Shown piece by piece: positions 1 to 8,489 of a stretch of 54,682 nucleotides of DNA. Source of the stretch: Evtepia gabavorous. Lineage in GTDB: Bacteria; Bacillota; Clostridia; Oscillospirales; Oscillospiraceae. The stretch spans positions 1 through 54,682 of the forward strand of contig NZ_QQRQ01000012.1 in assembly GCF_003425665.1 (NCBI RefSeq). Direction: 5' to 3'. The notes beneath the pieces were generated by a model. It saw nothing but the letters and a program-made list of their open reading frames with translations, had not been told where the DNA came from and made no database searches. Position 1 is the first letter of the stretch. Each line of letters starts with the position of its first letter. The translations under genes and the position numbers were made by a program.

Positions 1-481
1 CGGGGTAGGGCAGGGCCTGGATGAAGCCGTCCCCCTCGTTGGAGTAGATCTCCCCGCCGATGACCTCTTTTTTATAGAGGAGAAGACTGGCCCAGATATT
101 TTCCTGTAAACCGGGGTAGTTGGAGACCTGATAGGTATAGCGTTTGACGGTTTTGCCGGCGTACTGGGACAGGTCGAAGCCCTGGGATTTCTGGAGGGAC
201 AGGTACTCGTCGTAGGAGGCGTCGAAGGTGTCCGGGAGGCGGATGTCCTCTACGGCGGCAGGCTCCTGGGAGACGATCCAGCCGTAGCCCTCCAGAAAGG
301 CCACCCGGTCGGCGTTGGTTTTGATGCCCCGGGGGTCCACTTGCAGGTCGGCCACGGCCGCGGCGCTCTGGATGTCCCGCACCAGTCCCAGGCCGGCCCC
401 CAGAACCCCCAGGGCCAGGGCGAACAGGGCGCAGCCGGCCACCAGGCGGCGGGGATGGAGTTTCTTGGTGATGATGATCAT
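1..481 (-). CDS. DUF4830 domain protein, C-terminus cut by window edge
   Basis: The 160 visible residues begin MIIITKKLHPRR and continue past base 1 without a stop. A short basic N-terminus is followed by one hydrophobic segment at about residues 13-33, consistent with a membrane anchor or uncleaved signal. The rest contains the blocks TNADRVAFLEGYGW, SQGFDLSQYAGK and VIGGEIYSNEGDGF, which I recognise as the DUF4830 family of gut Clostridia; its function is unknown. The start is supported by a GAGGAG ribosome binding site just upstream (in reverse) and no competing ATG. It is divergent from the pseudouridine synthase gene, with about 137 bp between the two starts. Confidence 0.75.
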   Translation of the reverse strand, partial: MIIITKKLHPRRLVAGCALFALALGVLGAGLGLVRDIQSAAAVADLQVDPRGIKTNADRVAFLEGYGWIVSQEPAAVEDIRLPDTFDASYDEYLSLQKSQGFDLSQYAGKTVKRYTYQVSNYPGLQENIWASLLLYKKEVIGGEIYSNEGDGFIQALPYP

Positions 482-618
482 GGATGGTAGCTCCTCTCAG
501 TGCGGCGCCGGCGGCCGGGAAAGGGGACCGGCGGCGAAAATCTTCTCCTTACTCTATGTCCACGGCGGAAAAAATATGATACAATGGCGAAAACAACGGG
601 TACAGGAGGGGAGAGACC

Positions 619-1320
619 ATGGAGCGGTTGGACAAGCTGTTGGCGGCCACGGGCCAGTGGTCCCGGAAAGAGGCCAAGGCGTTGGTCAAGGCGGGCCGGG
701 TCCAGGTAGGGGGCGCCCGGCCCAAGGGACCGGAGGACAAGGTGGCCGAAGGCACCCCCGTCACAGTGGATGGCCGGCCCATTGCCACGGAGCAGGGGGT
801 TTATGTGATGCTCCACAAGCCCGCCGGGGTGGTCTCCTCCACCCAGGACCCCCGGGAGCGGACGGTGCTGGACCTGCTGCCCCAGCATCTGCGGCGGCGG
901 GCGCTGTTTCCCGTGGGGCGGCTGGACAAGGACACCGAGGGGCTGCTCCTGCTCACCAATGACGGACCTCTGGCCCACGCCCTTTTGGCGCCGGGGCGGC
1001 ATGTGGACAAGGTCTACTATGTGGAGGTGGACGGCCGGCTGGACCAGCAGGACCGGCGGGCCTTTCAGGCGGGAGTGACCCTGGCCGACGGGACGGTGTG
1101 CCAGCCGGCGGACCTGACGGTGCTGGACCCGCCCAGCCAGGGCTTGGTGACCCTCCGGGAGGGGAAGTATCACCAGGTCAAGCGCATGCTGGCCGCCCGA
1201 GGGAAGCCTGTGACCTATCTCAAACGCCTGTCCATGGGGCCCCTGACCCTGGACCCGGCCCTTCCGGCAGGGGCTTGGCGGCCGTTGACCCCGGAAGAAA
1301 AAGCCAGTCTTGGACGATAA
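619..1320 (+). CDS. 16S/23S rRNA pseudouridine synthase, RsuA/RluB family
   Basis: A 233-residue protein of normal family length that isomerises a specific uridine in ribosomal RNA. An S4 RNA-binding domain occupies about residues 1-60 (MERLDKLLAATGQWSRKEA). The catalytic domain follows, with the family signature GRLDKDTEGLLLLTND; the catalytic aspartate is about Asp103. A later KYHQVKRMLAARG block is also typical of the RsuA/RluB/RluE/RluF branch. An AGGAGGGGAGAG ribosome binding site precedes the ATG. Which rRNA position is modified cannot be decided from sequence alone. The downstream regulator has its own promoter. Confidence 0.9.
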   Translation: MERLDKLLAATGQWSRKEAKALVKAGRVQVGGARPKGPEDKVAEGTPVTVDGRPIATEQGVYVMLHKPAGVVSSTQDPRERTVLDLLPQHLRRRALFPVGRLDKDTEGLLLLTNDGPLAHALLAPGRHVDKVYYVEVDGRLDQQDRRAFQAGVTLADGTVCQPADLTVLDPPSQGLVTLREGKYHQVKRMLAARGKPVTYLKRLSMGPLTLDPALPAGAWRPLTPEEKASLGR

Positions 1321-1365
1321 AAGGAATTATTTCGGCATTTTCCACAAAGATTCACGAAAAAGCTA

Positions 1366-1394
1366 TTGAAATCGCTCGAAGGAACCGCTATAAT
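1366..1394 (+). promoter_or_regulatory. Sigma-A promoter for the CdaR-type regulator
   Basis: TTGAAA (1366-1371), a 17-base spacer and TATAAT (1389-1394). This implies a 5' leader of about 90 bases before the ATG at 1494. The local AT-richness contrasts with the GC-rich flanks. Confidence 0.75.
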
Positions 1395-1493
1395 ATAGGC
1401 TATTCTATGATGCCATCATGGGGAATTCTAATTTTCGTACGTAGAAACCAGGAAAAACCCCCTTTTGAGAGCAAATATGAGGAGGAAATAGAC

Positions 1494-2585
1494 ATGTCCA
1501 GCAGAGTATTTCAAAGCATTGTGCTCCAAATGAAGGAGTGCACGGACCGGGTCATCGGCGTCATCGACGACCAGGGCACCGTGGTGTCCTGCAACCAGCT
1601 GACCTGGATCGGTGAGAAATGGGAGGGCGCTGCTTCCGCCTTAAATGTGAATGAGTCCGCCGTGGTGATCTACGGGGACAAGACCTTCAAACCGTTGGTC
1701 AGCCGGGGGTCCCACTACGATTATGCCGCCTTTGTCCAGGGCAGTGACGAGCAGGCCAAGCTCATCTGCTCCATGGTGACGGTGGCCCTGAACAGCGCCA
1801 AGGCCTACTATGAGGAGAAGCACGACAAGACCGCCTTTGTGAAGGCCATCATCTCCGACAACATCCTGCTGGGGGATATCTACGTCCGGGCCAAGGAGCT
1901 CCACTTCGCCTCGGAGGCCCTCCGGGCGGTCTTTCTGGTCCGGCAGGTGGGCTCGGCGGAGATCGCGGCGGTGGACGTGGTCCAGAGCCTGTTCTCCGAC
2001 AGCCAGGAGGATTTTGTCATCTCCATCAACGAGACGGACATCGCTGTCATCAAGACCCTCACTGAGGGGGGCGACGGCAAGGAGATCTACCGCATTGCCA
2101 AGAGCATTGAGGACGCCCTGGCCCAGAACCTGAAGATCAAGACCACCATCGGCATCGGCACCGTGGTCAGCCACATCCGGGACTTGGCCCGGGCCTACAA
2201 GGAGGCCGGGGTGGCCATCGACGTGGGCAAGGTCTTTGACACGGAGAAGACCATCATCACCTATGAGAACCTGGGCATCGGCCGCCTGATCTACCAGCTG
2301 CCCACGGTGATGTGCGGGATGTTCCTCCAGGAGGTATTTAAGAAGAACCCCATTGACGCCCTGGACCAGGAGACCCTGTTTACCATCAACAAGTTCTTTG
2401 AGAACAACCTGAACGTCTCGGAGACCGCCCGGAAGCTCTTTGTCCATCGGAACACCCTGGTGTACCGGCTGGAGAAGATCAAGAAGCTCACCGGCCTGGA
2501 CCTGCGGGAGTTTGACGACGCCATCACCTTCAAGGTGGCCCTGATGGTGAAAAAGTATCTGGTCTCCCGGGGGATCGAGTCGTAA
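1494..2585 (+). CDS. CdaR/PucR-family transcriptional regulator
   Basis: A 363-residue regulator. The N-terminal half resembles the sugar-diacid recognition region of CdaR-type proteins (FQSIVLQMKECTDRVIGVID), and a GGDEF-like degenerate middle (about 150-270) is typical of the family. The C-terminus is a PucR-type helix-turn-helix (about 300-355) with NVSETARKLFVHRNTLVYRL, the most diagnostic block. I chose the ATG at 1494 because AGGAGG lies just upstream and the family motif starts there; the frame is open further upstream without such support. The effector is unknown. It is followed 76 bp later by ftsEX, with which no functional link is evident. Confidence 0.85.
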   Translation: MSSRVFQSIVLQMKECTDRVIGVIDDQGTVVSCNQLTWIGEKWEGAASALNVNESAVVIYGDKTFKPLVSRGSHYDYAAFVQGSDEQAKLICSMVTVALNSAKAYYEEKHDKTAFVKAIISDNILLGDIYVRAKELHFASEALRAVFLVRQVGSAEIAAVDVVQSLFSDSQEDFVISINETDIAVIKTLTEGGDGKEIYRIAKSIEDALAQNLKIKTTIGIGTVVSHIRDLARAYKEAGVAIDVGKVFDTEKTIITYENLGIGRLIYQLPTVMCGMFLQEVFKKNPIDALDQETLFTINKFFENNLNVSETARKLFVHRNTLVYRLEKIKKLTGLDLREFDDAITFKVALMVKKYLVSRGIES

Positions 2586-2661
2586 GGGTTCGGGGCACCG
2601 CCCCGCCGGGCGCGGGGGAGGACAACCGAATACAGCACAAGATAGATAAAGGAGTGTTACT

Positions 2662-3348
2662 TTGATTCGTCTGAGAGACATTCATAAGGAGTATCAAAAC
2701 GGCACAAAAGCCCTGAAAGGGGTCAGCATGCAGATTGACGACGGGGACTTTGTCTTTCTGGTGGGGCCCTCGGGCTCCGGCAAGTCCACCATCATCAAGC
2801 TCATCACAGCGGAGATCTCTCCCACCCGGGGCAAGCTGATGGTCAATGGATACAACCTCAACGACATCAGCGAAAAGCAGATTCCCCTGATGCGCCGGAC
2901 CATTGGCGTGGTCTTCCAGGATTTCCGGCTGATTGAGAAAAAGACCGTCTATGAGAACATTGAGGTGGCCATGCGGGCGGTGGGCGCCACCACCTATGAG
3001 ATCCGCCGGCGGATTCCCTATGTATTGGACCTGGTGGGCCTGACCAATAAGGGGGGGCGGCTGCCCACCCAGCTCTCCGGCGGGGAGCAGCAGCGGGTGG
3101 CCATTGCCCGGGCCCTGGCCAACAACCCCAGCGTCATCATCGCCGACGAGCCCACCGGCAACCTGGACCCCGCCCGCTCCCTGGAGATCATGTCCCTGCT
3201 GGAGAAGATCAACGACATGGGCACCACCATCCTGGTGGTCACCCACGAGCGGGAGCTGGTCAACCGGTTCGGCAAGCGGGTGGTGGCCATCGAGAGCGGC
3301 CGGATCATCAGCGACGCGGCAGGAGGGTATTACGGCAATGGGAGATAG
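2662..3348 (+). CDS. ftsE: Cell division ABC transporter ATPase FtsE
   Basis: A 228-residue ATPase that pairs with FtsX at the membrane and couples ATP hydrolysis to activation of a cell-wall hydrolase. Walker A is GPSGSGKST (about residues 36-44), the signature is LSGGEQQRVAIARAL, Walker B is VIIADEPTGNLD, and the H-loop is VVTHE. The start is TTG, preceded by AAGGAG, and it gives the normal FtsE N-terminus (LRDIHKEYQNG). The last 11 bases overlap ftsX, which supports translational coupling. Length and motifs are as expected. Confidence 0.93.
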   Translation: MIRLRDIHKEYQNGTKALKGVSMQIDDGDFVFLVGPSGSGKSTIIKLITAEISPTRGKLMVNGYNLNDISEKQIPLMRRTIGVVFQDFRLIEKKTVYENIEVAMRAVGATTYEIRRRIPYVLDLVGLTNKGGRLPTQLSGGEQQRVAIARALANNPSVIIADEPTGNLDPARSLEIMSLLEKINDMGTTILVVTHERELVNRFGKRVVAIESGRIISDAAGGYYGNGR

Positions 3349-4225
3349 ACAGATTTGGTATCATATCCGGGAGGGCTTCCGGAGTATATTTACCCATGGA
3401 CTCATGTCCATTGCGGCGGTGTGCATGACCGTGGCCTGCCTGCTGATTATGGGTTCCTTCTCCCTGATCGCCATCAACGCCAACCATGTGCTGGGCGATT
3501 TGGAGGACGACAACCAGTTCCTGGCGTACATTGACGACTCCCTCACCCGGGCCCAGGCCCAGGCGCTGGAAAGTCAGATTAAGGCCGTACCCAATGTGGC
3601 GGACATCCACTTTGTCACCAAGGAGGAGGCCCTGGCCAACTTTAAGGCAAACCAGGAACGGCAGGACCTGTTTGACAACGTGGAGTCCGACACCCTTCGG
3701 GACCGGTATGAAATTCATGTGGTGGACATCCAGCTGATGCAGGAGACGGTGGACCAGGTGAAGGACATTGATGGCATTGCCAAGGTGCAGGCCTCCCTGG
3801 AAATTGCCGACGGCTTTGTCATGCTGCGCAATGTGGCCACCGCTTTGGCCATCATTCTGGTGGTGATGCTGGTGCTCATCTCCATCTCCATCATCGCCAA
3901 CACCATCAAGCTGGCCACCTTCACCCGGCGGGAGGAGATCGCCATTATGAAGATGTGCGGCGCCACCAACTGGTTTGTCCGGTGGCCCTTCCTGGTGGAG
4001 GGGATGATCCTGGGCCTGACCGGGGGCATCATCGCCTTCTTCTGCCAGTGGGGCATTTATGGCCTCATCGTCAAAGCCATTGACCAGAGCGACCTGCTGG
4101 GCATTATCAGCACCCTGCCCTTCTCCAGCATGTCCCACTGGATTTTGCTGGTCTTCCTGGCTGCGGGCTTCGTCATCGGCGCCGGCGGTTCGGTGATGGC
4201 CATTCGGAAGTTCCTGAAGGTATAA
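3338..4225 (+). CDS. ftsX: Cell division permease FtsX
   Basis: A 295-residue permease starting at MGDRQIWYHIREGFRSIF; the open frame extends further upstream inside ftsE, but family alignment and the AGGAGGG site support this ATG. TM1 lies at about residues 22-45, followed by an extracellular domain of about 120 residues, then three C-terminal membrane segments. The cytoplasmic block TFTRREEIAIMKMCGATNWFVRWPF between TM2 and TM3 is the FtsX hallmark; the span given here is residues near 195-220. It forms a complex with FtsE. No EnvC-like M23 hydrolase follows in the slot it often occupies; instead there is a tiny membrane peptide and an S41 protease. Confidence 0.93.
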   Translation: MGDRQIWYHIREGFRSIFTHGLMSIAAVCMTVACLLIMGSFSLIAINANHVLGDLEDDNQFLAYIDDSLTRAQAQALESQIKAVPNVADIHFVTKEEALANFKANQERQDLFDNVESDTLRDRYEIHVVDIQLMQETVDQVKDIDGIAKVQASLEIADGFVMLRNVATALAIILVVMLVLISISIIANTIKLATFTRREEIAIMKMCGATNWFVRWPFLVEGMILGLTGGIIAFFCQWGIYGLIVKAIDQSDLLGIISTLPFSSMSHWILLVFLAAGFVIGAGGSVMAIRKFLKV

Positions 4226-4252
4226 CGCAGTCAAGGAGGCGACGCACAGCCC

Positions 4253-4378
4253 ATGAGCAAGCAAAAGACCAAGCGCCGGGACCCCATGCGCCTGCAAAAG
4301 CGCATTGCCGCAGTGGTTGCGGTGGTCCTGTGCCTGTCCCTGGTGCTCTCCCTGGTGGCCACAGTGCTGCCGTATTGA
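4253..4378 (+). CDS. 41-residue single-pass membrane peptide, unknown function
   Basis: A small frame preceded by AAGGAGG at about 13 bases from its ATG, 27 bases after ftsX. It encodes a lysine/arginine-rich N-terminus (about 17 residues, ten of them basic) followed by one hydrophobic helix of about 20 residues, ending in LPY. The layout is N-in, C-out membrane peptide. A clear intrinsic terminator follows, so it is probably the last gene of the ftsEX transcript. It could be a real FtsEX accessory peptide or the N-terminal remnant of a lost cell-wall hydrolase; the sequence does not decide. Confidence 0.6.
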   Translation: MSKQKTKRRDPMRLQKRIAAVVAVVLCLSLVLSLVATVLPY

Positions 4379-4404
4379 GACCGGGAAAAGCGACAACCCA
4401 TCAG

Positions 4405-4440
4405 GCAAAGCGGCGGCTGCGGCCGCCGCTTGCTTTTCTT
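4405..4440 (+). terminator. Intrinsic terminator after ftsX and the small peptide gene
   Basis: The stem pairs GCAAAGCGGCGGC with GCCGCCGCTTGC with one bulged base, followed by TTTTCTTT. It separates the ftsEX transcript from the S41 protease gene. Confidence 0.75.
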
Positions 4441-4482
4441 TCGCCGGCATCCGCCGGCGGGGGGCGAGAAGGAGGAAACGCC

Positions 4483-5649
4483 ATGCAGCGCAACACGAAA
4501 CGAATCGTTGGAAAGGGAGTAGTCTGCCTGCTCTGCTTTCTGCTGGGCGGGGTGGCCACCCTGGGGATCACCTGGCACTTGCTGGGCCAGGACGGGCGGA
4601 CCCTGCTCCAGGCCCATCAGCTCATTGAGAAGCGGTTTGTGGGGGAGTATGACCCGGCGGAGAACCTCTCGGCCACCTTGGAGACCATGGTGGATTCCCT
4701 GGGGGACCGGTGGTCCTACTACCTGGACCCGGAGGAGGCCCAGCGGACCCGGGAGGCCCGGAGCAACGCCTATGTGGGCATCGGCGTCACCGTGAGCCAA
4801 GAGCCGTCGGACGGGCTGGAGATCGTGGGAGTCACAGCGGGCAGCCCCGCCCAGGAGGCCGGCTTGCAGGTGGGGGAGATCATCCGCGCCGTGGACGGCC
4901 AGGCCATCCAGCCGGAGACCCGGGAGGAGGCGGTGGAGGCCATCAAGGGGGAGGAGGGCACCTGGCTCACCCTGGAGGTGGAGGCCGCCGACGGCACCCG
5001 CCGGACGGTGGAGCTCCAGCGGAAACAGGTCCATGGGATCACCGCCGCCTGGAAGCTGCTGGAGGACCAGGTGGGGCTGGTGACCATCCAGAACTTCTAC
5101 GCCGGCACCGCCGACCTGGTGAAGCAGGGGGTGGCGGAGCTCCAGGCCCAGGGGGCCCGGGCCCTGGTCTTTGACGTGCGGAATAACCCGGGGGGATATG
5201 TCACCGAGCTCACGGAGATCCTGGATGACCTGCTGCCCGAGGGGAAAATTTTCATCAACCGGAGTTCCGACGGGAAGGAGACGGTCTACACCTCCGACGC
5301 CGACTGTGTGGACCTGCCCATGGCGGTGCTGGTGAACAGGAACAGTTACAGCGCGGCGGAGTTCTTGGCCGCCCAGCTCCAGGAGTCCGCCGGGGCGGTG
5401 GTGGCCGGGGAGCAGACCAGCGGCAAGGGCTTCTCCCAGGTGCTCTTCGACCTGCCCGACGGCAGCGCCATTGGGCTGTCCACCGCCCGGTACTACACCG
5501 GCGGCGGGGTCTCCCTGATCGGCACCGGGCTGACGCCGGACCCCCTGTGCTCCCTGTCGGAGGAGGATGAGCAGAAGCTGCTGGCCGGGCAGCTGGAGCC
5601 CCAGGAGGACGAACAGCTGCAGGCGGCCATTCAGGCCATGGAGAAGTGA
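4483..5649 (+). CDS. S41-family C-terminal processing protease with PDZ domain
   Basis: A 388-residue membrane-anchored serine protease of the CtpA/CtpB type. One N-terminal signal-anchor helix is at about residues 10-32, then a helical region, a PDZ domain at about 95-180 (VGIGVTVSQ, GSPAQEAGLQVGEII), and the S41 catalytic core. The nucleophile is about Ser290 in NSYSAAEF and the general base about Lys315 in TSGKGF; both are present, so it is predicted active. The ATG at 4483 has AAGGAGG at the right distance. Family members cleave cell-envelope or sporulation regulatory proteins; the substrate here is unknown. Confidence 0.9.
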   Translation: MQRNTKRIVGKGVVCLLCFLLGGVATLGITWHLLGQDGRTLLQAHQLIEKRFVGEYDPAENLSATLETMVDSLGDRWSYYLDPEEAQRTREARSNAYVGIGVTVSQEPSDGLEIVGVTAGSPAQEAGLQVGEIIRAVDGQAIQPETREEAVEAIKGEEGTWLTLEVEAADGTRRTVELQRKQVHGITAAWKLLEDQVGLVTIQNFYAGTADLVKQGVAELQAQGARALVFDVRNNPGGYVTELTEILDDLLPEGKIFINRSSDGKETVYTSDADCVDLPMAVLVNRNSYSAAEFLAAQLQESAGAVVAGEQTSGKGFSQVLFDLPDGSAIGLSTARYYTGGGVSLIGTGLTPDPLCSLSEEDEQKLLAGQLEPQEDEQLQAAIQAMEK

Positions 5650-5760
5650 GGGCCCGGTCCGGCCGGCCGGGAGGGGACCCTTCCCCGGCGGGAAACCTGG
5701 GGAACCCTGCGATTTTCCCGGGAAAAACCCGGTACGCTGCCGAAGGGCAGGTCCATCCCC

Positions 5761-5789
5761 TTGACAGACCGGGAGAAAGTTCCTATAAT
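5761..5789 (+). promoter_or_regulatory. Consensus sigma-A promoter for greA-lysS
   Basis: TTGACA (5761-5766), exactly 17 bases, TATAAT (5784-5789). Both hexamers are perfect. The leader to the greA ATG is about 93 bases. A strong constitutive promoter fits a transcription factor and an aminoacyl-tRNA synthetase. Confidence 0.9.
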
Positions 5790-5888
5790 ACTTAGACATG
5801 TAAACGGAGTATTATATTTATAATGTGTATGGCCCCCGGGCCGTCCCATTGTAACGCGACCCCATTAAGAATTGGAAGGTGTGTCACC

Positions 5889-6362
5889 ATGGCAAAGGAA
5901 TATAGACTGAGCGCGGAGCGCCTGGAGGAACTGAAGCAGGAGCTCACGTATTTGAAAACCGTGCGGGAGAAGGAAGTGGCGGAGCTCATCAAGGAGGCCC
6001 GCTCCTTCGGGGACCTGTCGGAGAACAGCGAGTACGACGAGGCCAAAAACGAGCAGGGCAAGCTCTACTCCCGCATTGCGGAACTGGATGAGATTTTGTC
6101 CAACTACACCCTCATTGAGGAGCAGGAGAACCACATGGACATGGTCCACGTGGGCAACAACGTGGTGGTGAAGGACTTGGAGTTTGATGAGACCTTGCAC
6201 TATCAAATTGTGGGCTCCCAGGAGGCAGACCCCATGAACGGGCGCATCTCCGAGGACTCCCCCTTCGGCCGGGCCCTGCTGGGCAAGAAGGCCGGGGAAG
6301 AGGTGGTGGTGGAGGCCCCCGCCGGCAACATCCGCTATCAGATTGTGGAGATCCAGAGATAA
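5889..6362 (+). CDS. greA: Transcription elongation factor GreA
   Basis: A 157-residue protein of the usual GreA length. It rescues backtracked RNA polymerase by stimulating transcript cleavage. An N-terminal antiparallel coiled coil spans about residues 1-75, with the conserved acidic-tip block DLSENSEYDEAK. The C-terminal FKBP-like domain includes SPFGRALLGKKAGEEVVVEAP. The ATG at 5889 (MAKEYRLS) is the family start and has GGAAGGTG upstream. The gene is 31 bp upstream of lysS and likely cotranscribed with it. Confidence 0.95.
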   Translation: MAKEYRLSAERLEELKQELTYLKTVREKEVAELIKEARSFGDLSENSEYDEAKNEQGKLYSRIAELDEILSNYTLIEEQENHMDMVHVGNNVVVKDLEFDETLHYQIVGSQEADPMNGRISEDSPFGRALLGKKAGEEVVVEAPAGNIRYQIVEIQR

Positions 6363-6393
6363 CCAACCCAGAAAGATAAAGGAGCTGCGAAAC

Positions 6394-8340
6394 ATGGCAG
6401 AGAAGAACAGAAAGGACAACCCCCAGGAGCAGGAACAGGACCTGTCCCAGATTCTCCAGGTGCGCCGGGACAAGCTGGCCGCCCTCCAAAAGGAGGGGAA
6501 GGACCCCTTCCAGCAGACCAAGTTTACCGTGTCCGCCCACACCCAGCAGATTAAGGACCACTTTGACCAGATGGAGGGGCAGGCTGTGACTGTGGCCGGC
6601 CGTCTCATGTCCAAGCGGGGCATGGGCAAGGTGAGCTTCTGCGACCTGCAGGACAAAACCGGCCGCATCCAGCTCTACGCCCGGCGGGATGAGATGGACG
6701 AGGCGGTGTACAACGCCTTCAAAAAGTACGACATCGGCGACCTGGTGGGGGTGGAAGGCGAGGTCTTCCGGACCCAGCGGGGGGAGATGAGCGTGCGGTG
6801 CAAGAACGTCACCCTCCTGTCCAAGTCCCTGCGGCCTCTGCCGGAGAAGTTCCACGGCCTGCAGGACAAGGAGCTGCGCTACCGCCAGCGGTACGTGGAC
6901 CTGATTATGAACCCCGAGGTGCGCAGGAACTTTGAGATCCGCAGCCAGTTCATTCGCTATCTCCGGGCTTTCCTGGACGAGCGGGGGTACATGGAGGTGG
7001 AGACCCCGGTGCTCAACACCATCTCCGGCGGCGCCACCGCCCGGCCCTTCATCACCCACCACAACACCCTGGACCTTGACATGTACATGCGCATCGCCAC
7101 CGAGCTCCACTTAAAGCGCCTGATCGTGGGCGGCCTGGAGCGGGTGTACGAGATCGGTCGCATTTTCCGCAACGAGGGCATGGATACCAAGCACAACCCG
7201 GAGTTTACCACCGTGGAGCTCTATGAGGCCTATGCCGACTTCCACGACATGATGGACCTGTTTGAGGCCTTCCTCTCCTCCGCCGCCCAGAAGATCCTGG
7301 GGACCTATGAGGTCACCTGGCAGGGGGAGCAGATCAGCCTGGCCCCTGGCTGGCCCCGGCTGACCATGGCCCAGGCGGTCCAGCAGTACCTGGGGGTGGA
7401 CTTCATGGCCATCGACAGCGACGAGGCGGCCGTGGCCGCCGCCAAGGGCGTGGGCATCGACATGGACGGGGTGGAGCCCACCTGGGGCCACGCCCTCTAC
7501 GAGTGCTTTGACCAAAAGGTGGAGGGGATGCTCATTCAGCCCACTTTCATCACCATGCACCCGGTGGATGTCTCCCCCCTGGCCAAGCGGTCGGCCCAGG
7601 ACCCCCGGCTCACCGAGCGGTTTGAGCTGTTCATCTGCCGCAGTGAGATGGGCAACGCCTTCTCCGAGCTCAACGACCCCATTGACCAGAAGCAGCGGTT
7701 CCAGAAGCAGGTGGAGCTCCGGGCCGGCGGAGACGAGGAGGCCGGCATGATGGACGAGGACTACATCAACGCCCTGGAGTACGGCCTGCCCCCCACCGGT
7801 GGCCTGGGCATCGGCATCGACCGGTGCGTCATGCTCCTGACCGGGGCAGACTCCATCCGGGACGTGATTCTCTTCCCGACCATGAAGCCCCTGGACAGCG
7901 CGAAGAAAGAAAACAGCGTCAATTCCGAGGGGGCCGCTGCGCCCAAGCCTGTGGCGGAAAAGGTGGATTTTTCCCAGGTGAAAATAGAACCCCTCTTTGA
8001 GGAAATGGTTGACTTCGACACGTTTGCCAAGTCGGACTTCCGCGCTGTGAAGATCGAGGCCTGTGAGGTGGTGCCCAAGTCCAAGAAACTCCTGAAGTTC
8101 ACATTAGACGATGGAACGGAACGCAGACGCACCATTTTGAGCGGAATCCATGAGTATTATGAACCGGAGGAGCTGGTGGGGAAAACCGCCATCGCCATTG
8201 TAAACCTTCCCCCCAGAAAGATGATGGGCATTGATTCGGAGGGGATGCTGATTTCGGCGGTGCATGAAGAAAACGGCCGGGAAGGGCTGAACCTGCTGAT
8301 GGTGGATGACAGGATTCCGGCAGGGGCAAAGCTGTACTGA
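6394..8340 (+). CDS. lysS: Class II lysyl-tRNA synthetase fused to a C-terminal tRNA-binding domain
   Basis: A 648-residue enzyme that charges tRNA-Lys. Residues 1 to about 498 are a complete class II LysRS: an OB-fold anticodon domain (VAGRLMSKRGMGKVSF), motif 2 (IGRIFRNEGMD) and motif 3 (GLGIGIDRCVMLLTG), ending near FPTMKP where ordinary LysRS stops. A linker of about 35 residues rich in Glu, Ala and Lys follows, then about 110 residues of the EMAP-II/Trbp111 tRNA-binding fold (DFRAVKIEACEVVP, NLPPRKMMGIDSEGMLI) usually found at the C-terminus of MetRS. The extension uses more A/T-ending codons than the synthetase body. AAAGGAG precedes the ATG. Confidence 0.95.
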   Translation: MAEKNRKDNPQEQEQDLSQILQVRRDKLAALQKEGKDPFQQTKFTVSAHTQQIKDHFDQMEGQAVTVAGRLMSKRGMGKVSFCDLQDKTGRIQLYARRDEMDEAVYNAFKKYDIGDLVGVEGEVFRTQRGEMSVRCKNVTLLSKSLRPLPEKFHGLQDKELRYRQRYVDLIMNPEVRRNFEIRSQFIRYLRAFLDERGYMEVETPVLNTISGGATARPFITHHNTLDLDMYMRIATELHLKRLIVGGLERVYEIGRIFRNEGMDTKHNPEFTTVELYEAYADFHDMMDLFEAFLSSAAQKILGTYEVTWQGEQISLAPGWPRLTMAQAVQQYLGVDFMAIDSDEAAVAAAKGVGIDMDGVEPTWGHALYECFDQKVEGMLIQPTFITMHPVDVSPLAKRSAQDPRLTERFELFICRSEMGNAFSELNDPIDQKQRFQKQVELRAGGDEEAGMMDEDYINALEYGLPPTGGLGIGIDRCVMLLTGADSIRDVILFPTMKPLDSAKKENSVNSEGAAAPKPVAEKVDFSQVKIEPLFEEMVDFDTFAKSDFRAVKIEACEVVPKSKKLLKFTLDDGTERRRTILSGIHEYYEPEELVGKTAIAIVNLPPRKMMGIDSEGMLISAVHEENGREGLNLLMVDDRIPAGAKLY

Positions 8341-8427
8341 GCAGGACGGGCCGCATGGCCTGTCAGGCCCGTTGCACACGATGTTACCCCTGTTTTACAC
8401 CGCTTGAACGAAAAAACGGCACGATAT

Positions 8428-8480
8428 GCCGACAGCCGGGGGCCCCTGTGAGGGGTCCCCGGCTGTCGGCGTTGTCTTTT
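8428..8480. terminator. Bidirectional intrinsic terminator between lysS and the ABC pair
   Basis: A very long stem, GCCGACAGCCGGGG paired with CCCCGGCTGTCGGC around a second inner GCCCC/GGGG stem (8428-8470). On the plus strand it is followed by a T-rich stretch; an A-rich run at 8410-8416 supplies a T-tract on the minus strand. It lies between convergent genes. Confidence 0.85.
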
Positions 8481-8489
8481 TGTCTGGGA

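Noticed and set aside
5713-5726. TTTTCCCGGGAAAA palindrome between the protease gene and greA
   Set aside because: Stem would have no loop and there is no T-run; too short to call an operator without further copies.
4231-5799. Minus-strand frame opposite the S41 protease
   Set aside because: No start signal and no family motif; the plus strand encodes an intact protease.
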